64,000 bases of DNA from Streptomyces pyxinae (GTDB lineage: Bacteria; Actinomycetota; Actinomycetes; Streptomycetales; Streptomycetaceae). The DNA lies in contig NZ_JANUGQ010000001.1 of NCBI RefSeq assembly GCF_024756275.1, positions 124,001-188,000 on the forward strand, in the 5' to 3' direction. This document shows, one piece after another, positions 52,488-60,535 of this stretch (positions are counted from its first letter, which is position 1; the number at the start of each line of letters is the position of its first letter). The position numbers and the translations under genes were made by a program. The notes beneath the pieces were generated by a model, which saw only the letters and a list, made by a program, of their open reading frames with translations, had not been told where the DNA came from and made no database searches.

Positions 52488-53336
52488 TCAGTGCTTGTAG
52501 AAGCCCTGCCCGCTCTTGCGGCCGATGTCACCCGCGTCCACCATCCGGCGCATCAGCTCCGGCGGGGCGAACTTCTCGTCCTGGGACTCCGTGTAGATGT
52601 TGCTGGTGGCGTGCAGCAGGATGTCCACGCCGGTGAGGTCGGCCGTGGCCAGCGGCCCCATCGCGTGGCCGAAGCCGAGCTTGCAGGCGATGTCGATGTC
52701 CTCGGCCGAGGCCACGCCCGATTCGTACAGCTTGGCGGCCTCCACCACCAGCGCGGAGATCAGCCGGGTGGTGACGAAGCCGGCCACGTCCCGGTTGACC
52801 ACGATGCAGGTCTTGCCGACCGACTCGGCGAACTCCCGCGCGGTGGCCAGGGTTTCGTCGCTGGTCTTGTAACCCCGTACCAGCTCGCAGAGTTGCATCA
52901 TCGGGACCGGCGAGAAGAAGTGGGTGCCCACCACCCGGTCCGGACGGGCGGTCACCGCCGCGATCTTGGTGATCGGGATGGCCGAGGTGTTGGAGGCGAG
53001 CACCGCGTCCTCCCGGACCAGGGAGTCCAGGGTCCGGAAGATCTCGTGCTTGACGTCCAGCTTCTCGAAGACCGCCTCCACCACGATGTCCGCGTCCGCG
53101 GCCGCGTCCAGGTCGGTGGTGGTGGTGATGCGACCCAACGCGGCCTCGGCGTCGGCGGCTTCGAGCTTCCCCTTGGCCACGAACCGGTCGTAGGAGCTCT
53201 TGATGCCGTCCGTGCCCCGGGTCAGGGCCGCGTCGGTGACGTCGCGCAGCACGACCTCCCAGCCCGCCTGGGCGGAGACCTGCGCGATGCCGGACCCCAT
53301 GAGACCGGCACCGATGACGGCGAGCTTCCTGGCCAC
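52488..53336 (-). CDS. 3-hydroxybutyryl-CoA dehydrogenase
   Basis: 282 residues. NAD-binding GAGLMGSGIAQVSAQAG is at the N-terminus, with catalytic His in VVGTHFFSPVPMMQL and Asn in NRDVAGFVTTRL; the 3HCDH C-terminal domain ends DIGRKSGQGFYKH. It oxidises or reduces 3-hydroxybutyryl-CoA/acetoacetyl-CoA and would connect the thiolase (32966) to crotonyl-CoA and the butyryl-CoA pool used by IcmA. Confidence 0.95.
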   Translation of the reverse strand: MARKLAVIGAGLMGSGIAQVSAQAGWEVVLRDVTDAALTRGTDGIKSSYDRFVAKGKLEAADAEAALGRITTTTDLDAAADADIVVEAVFEKLDVKHEIFRTLDSLVREDAVLASNTSAIPITKIAAVTARPDRVVGTHFFSPVPMMQLCELVRGYKTSDETLATAREFAESVGKTCIVVNRDVAGFVTTRLISALVVEAAKLYESGVASAEDIDIACKLGFGHAMGPLATADLTGVDILLHATSNIYTESQDEKFAPPELMRRMVDAGDIGRKSGQGFYKH

Positions 53337-53587
53337 GTTCTACCCCTTAACACCCGTTTACTTGTCGTCTCTCCGGCGGAGGTTATCGGGCCCGGCGGCC
53401 CGCCGGGCGGCGAAGAGATGCGCGTCACGCCCCGTACGACGGACATCACACCGGGCACGGCGCCGCACCGCGCGCCGGAGGCCGCGCGAGCACCACTCCG
53501 GAAGGCCGCTCCGAGCGGCGGGCCGCGGCCTCCGGGAGGACACGTACCGGTCCCGCCGAACCCCGTGCGGGGCGGCCGGGGCGCCAC

Positions 53588-53593
53588 TACAGT
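53588..53593 (+). promoter_or_regulatory. Candidate -10 of the 53601 operon (leaderless)
   Basis: TACAGT, 7 nt before the GTG at 53601, with no ribosome site. Confidence 0.4.
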
Positions 53594-53600
53594 CGACGGG

Positions 53601-55460
53601 GTGACCGACACCGCGACGGCCGCCCGGTCCGGGGGCGGCGACGGGCCGGAGGAGACGACCGGGGGGCGGGCGCCCGTGCACCCCTCGGTGAGCGAGGCGG
53701 GCCGGCTGATGTGCGCGGGCACCTATCTGGACCCGCGCTTCCGCGACCGGGTGATCGAGGAGCTGTACGTCCACGAGGAGCGGATCGCCGCCCCCGCGTA
53801 CGGCTTCGACTCCGCCCGGGTCCTCGCCCACGCGTTACGGGCCCGCCGGTTCGGGCTCGGCTGGGCGGCGCTGCTGCTCGCCGGCTGGGCGGCCGGGACC
53901 GTGCTCAGCGGCGGGCTGCTGCCGCTGCTGCTCCTCCCCTTCCTGCTGCGGGCCCCGGCCGGCCCGTCGCCCGGCACCGGCCGGGGCGCGCCCCGGTTGC
54001 TGAGCGCGCTGCTGATGGTGGTGGCGGCCGTCGTCGGGCACTGGGTCAACCCGGCTCCGATGGACCTGCTGCTCTTCCCCCTTCTGCCGCTGCCGGAACA
54101 GCTCTCCTCCCCCGGCTACGGCGAGGAGTTGGCGGCCGTCGAGGCGGAGCCGGTGGCCGGCGACGCGGTCGGCTGGTTCCTGGCGTGTCTGCTCGCCCTC
54201 GCCGTACCGGCCGCCGTCATCGCGCTGCGGACCGGCTGGTTCGCCCGGCTCGTCCTGGACGACCTCGCGCCCGAGCTGTACACCGACCCGGAGACCGACC
54301 CCGCCGAGGCCAATCCGGGGGCCCGGTTCCGCCGGGTCCGGCGCAGGATCCGCGCCGAGCAGCACGCGCCGCTGATCCTCTTCGACCCCGACCGCCCGTT
54401 CTGCGGCGCGGGCACCCCGTACCGGCCGTGGCATCTCACCGTGGAGCTGCGCCCCCGGGACGACCTGGGCCCGGGCCGGGAGCCGGAACCGGAGCCGGTG
54501 ACCAACGCGCGCATGGTGGAGCGGATCGTGCCGCTCATCGAGGAACTCCGGGTGCCCTCGCACCACGGTTCCTCCCGGGCCGAGGCGGCCGTCCTCGACC
54601 GACTGCGCGAACTGGTCGTGGACGAGTGTGTCTTCCTGCCCGTCCGGGGGCTGCCGCACCGCGAGGAGGCCCCGCTGTCGGCGGCCGCGTTCGCGCGGCA
54701 CCGGGCGGACGCCATCGAGGAGGGCGGCGAGCAGCGCCGGCACTTCCTCCGGGCCCGGGTGGGCGGCTGGGACGAGAACCTGGTGGTCACCGTCTTCGTC
54801 CGGGTGCACACCCAGGGCGGGATGCTCATGCTGGAGGTGGCGCCGTACATCCTGCTGCCGCTGCCGACGCACTTCCGGGACGCCGACGCCCGCCGCCAGC
54901 TGCGCGGCAACGCCTTCGGCAAGGCGGTACGGGCGCTGGGGCGCGTACCGGCGTCCCTCGGTGACGCGATCGCCACCCTGGCCCGGGGGCTGGCGGCCGG
55001 GGTCCGGATCGCCGCCGCCGGCCACGGCGGGACGCTGCCGGAGGGGCCCGCGCTGTCGGTGCGTGAGCTGGCGGCGCAGCGGGCGGGCTCGCTGTTCCAT
55101 CTCATGGACGCCCACCGGTACTTGAGGACCATCCAGGAGCGGGTGGTGAGCGGGGTCGCCCAGGCGCTGCACGAAGCGGGCTGGCACACCGAGGAGTTCG
55201 CCCGGCGCGCGGTCCATGTCGCGGAGGGCGGGGTGTACATCCAGTCGGTGAGCGCGAGTGCCTTCAGTATCGGCGGCAGCGAGGCGCGCAACAGCGTGCA
55301 CGGTGCCCGGCGCGGTACCAACGGGGCGGGCGACGACCCCGACGGCTTCGGCGGCTTCGGCACGGCCGCCGGGCCGGCCATGCCGGGCGGCGCCCACATG
55401 GGCAAGGGCAGGGACAGGGGCAGGAACCGAGGCAAGGGGGAGATGGGCGATGGCGGCTGA
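53601..55460 (+). CDS. Multi-spanning membrane protein with C-terminal FSIGGS motif
   Basis: 619 residues, unknown function. HPSVSEAGRLMCAGTYLDPRFRDRVIEELYVHEERIAAPAYG precedes membrane segments near 80-145 and 180-205, so N- and C-termini are likely cytoplasmic. A large soluble domain follows (about 225-545) with RPWHLTVELRPRDD, ENLVVTVFVRVHTQGGMLMLEVAPYILLPLP and RYLRTIQERVVSGVAQAL. Near the end, F555 sits in SASAFSIGGSEARN, followed by a Gly-rich tail. The same motif starts the next gene product. GTG 53601 has a -10-like TACAGT 7 nt upstream. First of three overlapping or adjacent genes. Confidence 0.75.
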   Translation: MTDTATAARSGGGDGPEETTGGRAPVHPSVSEAGRLMCAGTYLDPRFRDRVIEELYVHEERIAAPAYGFDSARVLAHALRARRFGLGWAALLLAGWAAGTVLSGGLLPLLLLPFLLRAPAGPSPGTGRGAPRLLSALLMVVAAVVGHWVNPAPMDLLLFPLLPLPEQLSSPGYGEELAAVEAEPVAGDAVGWFLACLLALAVPAAVIALRTGWFARLVLDDLAPELYTDPETDPAEANPGARFRRVRRRIRAEQHAPLILFDPDRPFCGAGTPYRPWHLTVELRPRDDLGPGREPEPEPVTNARMVERIVPLIEELRVPSHHGSSRAEAAVLDRLRELVVDECVFLPVRGLPHREEAPLSAAAFARHRADAIEEGGEQRRHFLRARVGGWDENLVVTVFVRVHTQGGMLMLEVAPYILLPLPTHFRDADARRQLRGNAFGKAVRALGRVPASLGDAIATLARGLAAGVRIAAAGHGGTLPEGPALSVRELAAQRAGSLFHLMDAHRYLRTIQERVVSGVAQALHEAGWHTEEFARRAVHVAEGGVYIQSVSASAFSIGGSEARNSVHGARRGTNGAGDDPDGFGGFGTAAGPAMPGGAHMGKGRDRGRNRGKGEMGDGG

Positions 55461-55824
55461 CGGCAGAGATCCGACGGTACGGCTGGGCGACATCAGCGGC
55501 AGCAGCTTCAGCATCGGCGGCAGTGGCAATCACAACACCACCACCCACACGGTGCGGCAGGACTCCGCCACACCGGAGCACACGGAACTGCTGGCAGCCG
55601 TACGGGAGTTGCGCGCCGCACTGGCGGAGCTGCCGCACTCCGGCGAGCGGACGGCGCTCGACACCGAGCTGGCCGGCGCGGCGGGCGAGCTGGAGCGAGC
55701 CGGGGCGGTCCGGCCCGGCCCGGTGGGCCGGCTCCGGGCCGCCCTGGAGCACTGGGCCCCGCTGGTGGAGACGGTGAGCGCGGCGACCGCTCTCGCCGGG
55801 CTGCTCCAGGCGTCCGGCGGCTGA
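55450..55824 (+). CDS. Small protein with N-terminal FSIGGS motif and helical domain
   Basis: 124 residues. Residues 14-28 (ISGSSFSIGGSGNHN, F20) repeat the C-terminal motif of the upstream protein; the rest is helical (HTELLAAVRELRAALAEL, then TELAGAAGELERAG and a final LETVSAATALAGLLQ-like helix). The shape, a short Gly/Ser beta-prone motif plus a small helical domain, resembles adaptor modules in bacterial signalosome systems. GGGGGAG is 7 bp before the ATG, which overlaps the upstream stop by 11 bp. It has no catalytic motif. Confidence 0.72.
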   Translation: MAADGRDPTVRLGDISGSSFSIGGSGNHNTTTHTVRQDSATPEHTELLAAVRELRAALAELPHSGERTALDTELAGAAGELERAGAVRPGPVGRLRAALEHWAPLVETVSAATALAGLLQASGG

Positions 55825-55826
55825 CC

Positions 55827-56720
55827 GTGGCCGCCCACTGGGACGCCCGGCGGCAGAGCTGGGTGGCGGACGACGAGGACCCGGCCGGCTCCGGTGGCTC
55901 CCCGGAGGCCGGGTACGCCCTGTACGCAGAGGACACAGCGTATGCCGCGTACGCCGGAGCGGGCGAGGACGGACCGGTGGGAGCCGCGGCCCCGGTGGCG
56001 CGGCCCGGCCTCCCGGGCCCGGACGCGCCCGCCACCGGCGCCCGGCCCGGGACCGGCCCCGTCTGGGACGGCACCGCGTGGTCCGGTGCGGCGCGCCCCG
56101 GGGCCCCGGCCGGGCGGCGGCGTCCGGTCCTGATCGCCGTACTGGTGGCGGGGGTGCTGGCGGCCGGGGCGGTGGGCGTCCGGCTGGGCTCGCGGGACAC
56201 CGGCCCCGGGCCGGCCACCCCCGGGACGGCGTCCCGGAGCGGCTCCCCGGCCTCCAGCGCCTCCGCCTCCGATTCCGGCTGGCCGCCCGGCACCCGGCTC
56301 GTCCGGGACGAGGCCGGCTTCACCGTCGCGCTGCCCGACGGGTGGCAGCGGGAGCCGTTCGACACCGGTGCCACCTACCGTTCGCCCGACCGGACGGCCG
56401 TGCTCACCGTCCGCCCGCTCTCCGGGCTGTCCGTCACCCCGCAGGAACTGGTCCAGCAGACCGACCCGCAACTGCGGGCGAGCCTCGGCGGGTATGTCCG
56501 GATACGGCTGGACGGGACCCCGGGGACCTCCGGCGCGGGAGAGCTGGTCTACGAGTACGACGAGACACTGCCCCGCCAGCGCACCCGCGTCCTGGAGCGG
56601 GTGTTCACGAGCGGCGACGGCGGCGTGTGGGTGATCTTCACGGCCGGTCCTGCCAGTGACCCGAGCGCCGTGGAGGCGCGCCACCAGGCCGCCGTCGCCG
56701 GCTTCCGCCCCACCGCGTGA
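55827..56720 (+). CDS. Single-pass membrane protein, LpqN/lipoprotein-like extracytoplasmic domain
   Basis: 297 residues from a GTG 2 bp after the previous stop. The first 95 residues are disordered (HWDARRQSWVADDED, GPVWDGTAWSG). A membrane segment (PVLIAVLVAGVLAAGAVGVRLG) lies near 103-124, then a Ser/Pro linker and an external domain (FTVALPDGWQREPFDTGATYRSPDRTAVLTVRPL ... AVEARHQAAVAGFRP). The external part resembles the small domain of mycobacterial LpqN-type proteins. As third gene of the operon it may link the FSIGGS proteins to the cell surface. Function unknown. Confidence 0.72.
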   Translation: MAAHWDARRQSWVADDEDPAGSGGSPEAGYALYAEDTAYAAYAGAGEDGPVGAAAPVARPGLPGPDAPATGARPGTGPVWDGTAWSGAARPGAPAGRRRPVLIAVLVAGVLAAGAVGVRLGSRDTGPGPATPGTASRSGSPASSASASDSGWPPGTRLVRDEAGFTVALPDGWQREPFDTGATYRSPDRTAVLTVRPLSGLSVTPQELVQQTDPQLRASLGGYVRIRLDGTPGTSGAGELVYEYDETLPRQRTRVLERVFTSGDGGVWVIFTAGPASDPSAVEARHQAAVAGFRPTA

Positions 56721-56880
56721 GCGACCCGGCCCGATGACCGATTCCTGAGCGATCCCCGCCCGACGACCGGTCCCACCCGACGACCGATCCCGCCGACGAC
56801 CGGCCCGGTCCCGGGGCCGGATCCGGACCGACGACCGGTCGATCCGGCCCCGGGGAGGGTCCCGTTGCCGTCGCCCCGTC
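56721..56880. repeat. Degenerate CCGACGACCGGTC repeats
   Basis: At least five imperfect copies of CGACGACCG(G/A)T(C) follow the stop of the 55827 gene, spaced 12-45 bp. No coding potential. Confidence 0.6.
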
Positions 56881-56901
56881 CCCCGACCGCCCCGCGCTCA
56901 C

Positions 56902-56907
56902 TACGCT
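56902..56907 (+). promoter_or_regulatory. Candidate -10 of the adenosyltransferase gene
   Basis: TACGCT, 6 nt before the ATG, with no Shine-Dalgarno (leaderless). Confidence 0.45.
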
Positions 56908-56913
56908 GACCCC

Positions 56914-57486
56914 ATGGTCAATCTGACGCGCATCTACACCCGCACCGGCGACAAGGGCACCACGGCGCTCGGTGACATGAGCCGCACCGCCAAGACCGAT
57001 CTCCGGATCGCCGCCTACGCGGACGCCAACGAGGCCAACGCGGCCATCGGTACCGCCGTCGCCCTCGGCGACCTCGGCGAGGACCTGGTCAAGGTCCTGA
57101 TCCGGGTGCAGAACGACCTCTTCGACGTGGGCGCGGACCTCTCGACGCCCGTGGTGGAGAACCCGGAGTATCCGCCGCTGCGGGTGGAGCAGTCGTACAT
57201 CGACAAGCTGGAGGCCGACTGCGACCGGTATCTGGAGGACCTGGAGAAGCTGCGCTCCTTCATCCTGCCGGGCGGCACCCCGGGCGCCGCGCTGCTGCAC
57301 CAGGCGTGCACGGTGGTCCGGCGGGCCGAGCGCTCCACCTGGGCGGCCCTGGAGCAGCACGGCGAGACGATGAACGCGCTGACGGCGACGTATCTCAACC
57401 GCCTCTCCGACCTGCTGTTCATCCTCGCCCGCACCGCCAACAAGGAGGTGGGCGACATCCTCTGGGTCCCCGGCGGCGAACGCTGA
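56914..57486 (+). CDS. Cob(I)yrinic acid a,c-diamide adenosyltransferase, PduO type
   Basis: 190 residues. PduO motifs are RIYTRTGDKGTTALGD (ATP-binding N-terminus), RIAAYADANEANAAIG, ILPGGTPGAALLHQACTVVRRAER and NRLSDLLFILAR. It transfers adenosyl from ATP to cob(I)alamin, producing the coenzyme used by IcmA and methylmalonyl-CoA mutase; MeaB (31962) assists loading. The leaderless start fits TACGCT 6 nt upstream. Confidence 0.95.
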   Translation: MVNLTRIYTRTGDKGTTALGDMSRTAKTDLRIAAYADANEANAAIGTAVALGDLGEDLVKVLIRVQNDLFDVGADLSTPVVENPEYPPLRVEQSYIDKLEADCDRYLEDLEKLRSFILPGGTPGAALLHQACTVVRRAERSTWAALEQHGETMNALTATYLNRLSDLLFILARTANKEVGDILWVPGGER

Positions 57487-57559
57487 GCCGACACCCCACG
57501 GCCCCCGGGCCCCGCGACCCGGCGCGGCTCGCGGCGCCCCGGCCCAGCCGCGCCCCGGC

Positions 57560-58150
57560 TCAGCGGCTCACCCGGGCCGGCTCGCGGTCCGCGCCGCCGG
57601 GTCCCGGGGCGGTGCCGCCGGGTGGCCGCTTCGGCCAGATGGCGTACGCCAGGGCGACCAGCCCATGGATGCCGGCCACCCGCCAGGCGGTGTGCGTCCA
57701 CTGCTCCAGCGAGCCGGTGCGGCCCGGGTCGCCCACGTACCGGATGGCCAGCCAGAGCAGTCCGGTGGCGACGGCCGCGCCCAGCAGGGTGCCCAGCCAG
57801 AGGGTGGCCTCGTACCGGGCGCGGGCCATGCCGTAGCGGGGCGGCCCCGGCGGGCGCGGGGCGCCGGCCAGCCGGTGGGCGGCGTGGCCGTCGAGCCACT
57901 TCACGGTGCGGTGGCCGTGGCCCACCGTGTAGCCGATGTAGAGGGCCGCCAGGCCGTGCGCGGCGCTCGGGTCGGCGCCGTTCTTGAGGTCGATCGCCGT
58001 GGCGATCAGCAGCACGACCTCCAGAAGCGGCTCGCAGAGCAGCAGCGCGGCGCCGGTGCGGGGCATGCGCAGCAGATACCGGACGGCGAGTCCGGCCGCC
58101 AGCAGCACCCAGAAGCCGATCTCACAGCTGATGATCAGTGCCACGACCAC
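57560..58150 (-). CDS. Four-span membrane protein of unknown function
   Basis: 196 residues. Hydrophobic segments: VALIISCEIGFWVLLAAGLAV, ALLLCEPLLEVVLLIATAI, LGTLLGAAVATGLLWLAIRYV and HGLVALAYAIW. Between them are a polar loop with GHGHRTVKWLDGHAAHRLAG and a basic, disordered tail. GTG 58150 has GGGAG at 7 bp; GTG 58144 is an alternative. Similar proteins are common in Streptomyces beside chitinase and kinase genes. No functional residues recognised. Confidence 0.72.
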   Translation of the reverse strand: MVVALIISCEIGFWVLLAAGLAVRYLLRMPRTGAALLLCEPLLEVVLLIATAIDLKNGADPSAAHGLAALYIGYTVGHGHRTVKWLDGHAAHRLAGAPRPPGPPRYGMARARYEATLWLGTLLGAAVATGLLWLAIRYVGDPGRTGSLEQWTHTAWRVAGIHGLVALAYAIWPKRPPGGTAPGPGGADREPARVSR

Positions 58151-58316
58151 GACGGCTCTCCCTTCTCCACTCCCCACCCCCAGCGTGGCGGCCGACCGCC
58201 GGCGGATCGTCGTCCTCGCCGGTGAACCGGGACTGCATCCTTCGATGTAGCGGGGCGCGCCCGGAACACCCCGCTCCGGTGAGGCCCGGGGCGGCCGGGG
58301 CGTATTGGATGGCGGA

Positions 58317-59693
58317 GTGACCCTCCCCCGCCCCCACCGCGATGATGTGCTGCTCGCCGCCGGCAGTCTGGCCCTCGGGCTGCTGCTCTGGTCGCTGGGG
58401 CTGCACACCCAGGGCGGTCGCTGGTTCTCCCAGCCCTGGCAGGCGCTGGTCCCGCTGGCACTGATGAGCGTGCTGGAAGTGGTGCGCCGCTCGTGGCCGC
58501 AGACGGCGCTGACGGCCGGGACGGTGCTGATCGTCGCGGACCAGTTCACCCAGGGCAATCTGGCCACCGTCCTGATGTTCGCGGACATCGTCTACGCGGC
58601 CGTGCTCTACGGGACTCCCGCCGCCGCCCGGCGCATCCCGGTGACCACGGCGGTGGTCACCCTCGCCGTCACGGTCGGCTTCCTGGCCTGGTTCCGGAAG
58701 CCGGACGCCCTGCTGATCGGCCTGGTCACCGGGCTGGTGTCGTTCTTCCCGGCGATCACCGGCGCGATCGTGCGCAACCACCGGGAGGCCGCCGAGACGG
58801 CCCGGCTGCGGGCGGCACAGACGGCGCTGCTGGCCGAGATGGACCGGGTGCAGGCGGTCACCGCCGAGCGGGCCCGGATGGCCCGGGAGCTGCACGACAT
58901 GGTGGCCAACCATCTGTCGGCCATCGCCATCCACGCCACGGCCGCGCTCTCCCTGGAGGACCCGGCGACCACCCGGCGGGCGCTCGGGGTGATCCGGGAG
59001 AACAGCGTGGCCGGGCTGGACGAGATGCGGCGGCTGATCGGGCTGCTGCGGGACGGCACCGGGCACGAGGAACCGGCCGCCGCCCCGACGCTCGACGGGC
59101 TGGACGCCCTGGTGCGGGGGGTCGCGGCGCACGGCACGGCGAGCGGGCTGACGTACCGGCTGGAGGACCGGCGCGACCCGGCCGAGAAGCTGCCCGCGCC
59201 GGTCGGCCTGGCGGCGTACCGGCTGGTCCAGGAGTCGCTGACCAACACGCTCAAGCACGCCGGCGCCGGGGAGGTGGTGGTGAGCCTGGAGCGCACCGCC
59301 GACGCCCTCGTGGTGGCGGTCACCAGTCCGGGCGCCCACCGCTCGGGCCCCCGCGCGCCGGGGTCGGGCGCCGGTCTGGTGGGGATGCGGGAACGGGTCG
59401 CGCTGCTGGGCGGCACCTTCGAGGCGGGCCCGGTGGCGGCCGGCGACGGACCGGCGCCCGGTCCGGACCATGGCGCGGCACCCGGCGGTCCGGCACCCGG
59501 CCCGGACGGCGGCCGGGGGACCCGTACGGGCAGGGCCGCGGCGACCCGGCCGGACCCCGGCGCGGGCCCCCGCCCCGACGGGGACGCGGCCCTGGCAAGC
59601 GGCCCCGGCGGCGGCCCGGGGGACGGCTCCGGAAAGATCTGGCGGGTACGGGCGGTGTTGCCCGTACGGGACGACGGGGAGCCGGAAGCATGA
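58317..59693 (+). CDS. NarL-type sensor histidine kinase
   Basis: 458 residues. Membrane segments occupy residues about 11-152, then HisKA_3 with H193 in RARMARELHDMVANHLSAIA and an ATPase domain (LVQESLTNTLKHAGAGEVVV, GAGLVGMRERVALLGG). About 75 residues of Gly/Pro/Asp-rich low complexity sit near the C-terminus before KIWRVRAVLP, an unusual insertion in the ATPase domain's last strand region. The GTG is chosen with GGATGG nearby; a TTG 12 bp upstream is open. It overlaps the regulator by 4 bp (ATGA). Confidence 0.9.
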   Translation: MTLPRPHRDDVLLAAGSLALGLLLWSLGLHTQGGRWFSQPWQALVPLALMSVLEVVRRSWPQTALTAGTVLIVADQFTQGNLATVLMFADIVYAAVLYGTPAAARRIPVTTAVVTLAVTVGFLAWFRKPDALLIGLVTGLVSFFPAITGAIVRNHREAAETARLRAAQTALLAEMDRVQAVTAERARMARELHDMVANHLSAIAIHATAALSLEDPATTRRALGVIRENSVAGLDEMRRLIGLLRDGTGHEEPAAAPTLDGLDALVRGVAAHGTASGLTYRLEDRRDPAEKLPAPVGLAAYRLVQESLTNTLKHAGAGEVVVSLERTADALVVAVTSPGAHRSGPRAPGSGAGLVGMRERVALLGGTFEAGPVAAGDGPAPGPDHGAAPGGPAPGPDGGRGTRTGRAAATRPDPGAGPRPDGDAALASGPGGGPGDGSGKIWRVRAVLPVRDDGEPEA

Positions 59694-60412
59694 GCGGGGC
59701 GACTGGTACGAGCGGGGCGACTGGTACGAGCGGGGCGGCGGCAGCGGGCACGGAGGGCGCGCGGACGGTGCGGGTGCTCGTCGCGGAGGACCAGAGCGCG
59801 GTACGCGCCGGTCTGGTGCTGATCCTGGGCAGCGCCCCGGACATCACGGTGGCCGGGGAGGCGGCGGACGGCGAGGAGGCGGTGCGGCTCGCCCGGGAAC
59901 TCCGGCCGGACGTGGTGCTGATGGACGTGCAGATGCCCCGGCTGGACGGGGTGTCCGCGACCCGGCAGGTGGTGGCCGAGGGGCTGGCCGATGTCCTGGT
60001 GCTGACCACCTTCGATCTGGACGAGTACGTCTTCGGGGCGCTGCGCGCCGGGGCGGCGGGCTTTCTGCTGAAGAACGCCGAGGCGCGGGAACTGGTCGAG
60101 GCGGTGCGGACGGTGGCCCGGGGCGAGGGCCTGATCGCCCCGGCGGTGACCCGCCGGCTGATCGCGGAGTTCGCCGGGACGGCCCGGCCCCCGGCGGCGG
60201 ACGCGCCCGATCCCTCGGTGCTCGACGCGCTGACCCGTCGGGAGCGCGAGGTGCTCTCCTGTCTGGGTCTCGGCCTCTCCAACGCGGGGATCGCGGAACG
60301 CCTGGACATGGCGGAGGCGACGGTGAAGACCCATGTGAGCCGGTTGCTGAGGAAGCTGGAGCTGCGCAGCCGGGTGCAAGCGGCGGTACTCGCGCAGGAG
60401 TTGGGTGTCTGA
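59690..60412 (+). CDS. NarL/LuxR-type response regulator
   Basis: 240 residues. An N-terminal GATGTS repeat (18-bp direct DNA repeats at 59698-59735) precedes the receiver with phospho-acceptor D79 (VVLMDVQMPRLDG) and a C-terminal LuxR HTH (LTRREREVLSCLGLGLSNAGIAERLDMAEATVKTHVSRLLRKLEL). It is coupled to the kinase. Genes of this family are common near chitinases, where they are known as two-component activators of chi genes in Streptomyces (the ChiS/ChiR type), so control of the downstream chitinase is plausible but not shown. Confidence 0.9.
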   Translation: MSGATGTSGATGTSGAAAAGTEGARTVRVLVAEDQSAVRAGLVLILGSAPDITVAGEAADGEEAVRLARELRPDVVLMDVQMPRLDGVSATRQVVAEGLADVLVLTTFDLDEYVFGALRAGAAGFLLKNAEARELVEAVRTVARGEGLIAPAVTRRLIAEFAGTARPPAADAPDPSVLDALTRREREVLSCLGLGLSNAGIAERLDMAEATVKTHVSRLLRKLELRSRVQAAVLAQELGV

Positions 60413-60428
60413 CCTCCCTCGCTTCCTA

Positions 60429-60470
60429 TGGTCTGGACCTATTGACGATTGGTCCAGACCTTCCTACGCT
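60429..60470 (+). promoter_or_regulatory. Chitinase promoter with paired 12-bp operators
   Basis: TGGTCTGGACCT (60429-60440) and TGGTCCAGACCT (60450-60461) flank the -35 TTGACG (60442-60447); a 17-bp spacer leads to TACGCT (60465-60470). These repeats match the known chi-gene direct repeats and the DasR site family (TGGTCTAGACCA). Confidence 0.85.
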
Positions 60471-60535
60471 CACACGGCGCGCACACCCTTCCGGGGACCA
60501 CCCCCACGTGTCCTTCCCCATCGTGAGGAGCACCG

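Noticed and set aside
52314..53600. Upstream extension of the 53601 membrane protein frame
   Set aside because: It runs antisense through the 3-hydroxybutyryl-CoA dehydrogenase gene and is simply open by composition; the leaderless GTG at 53601 fits better.
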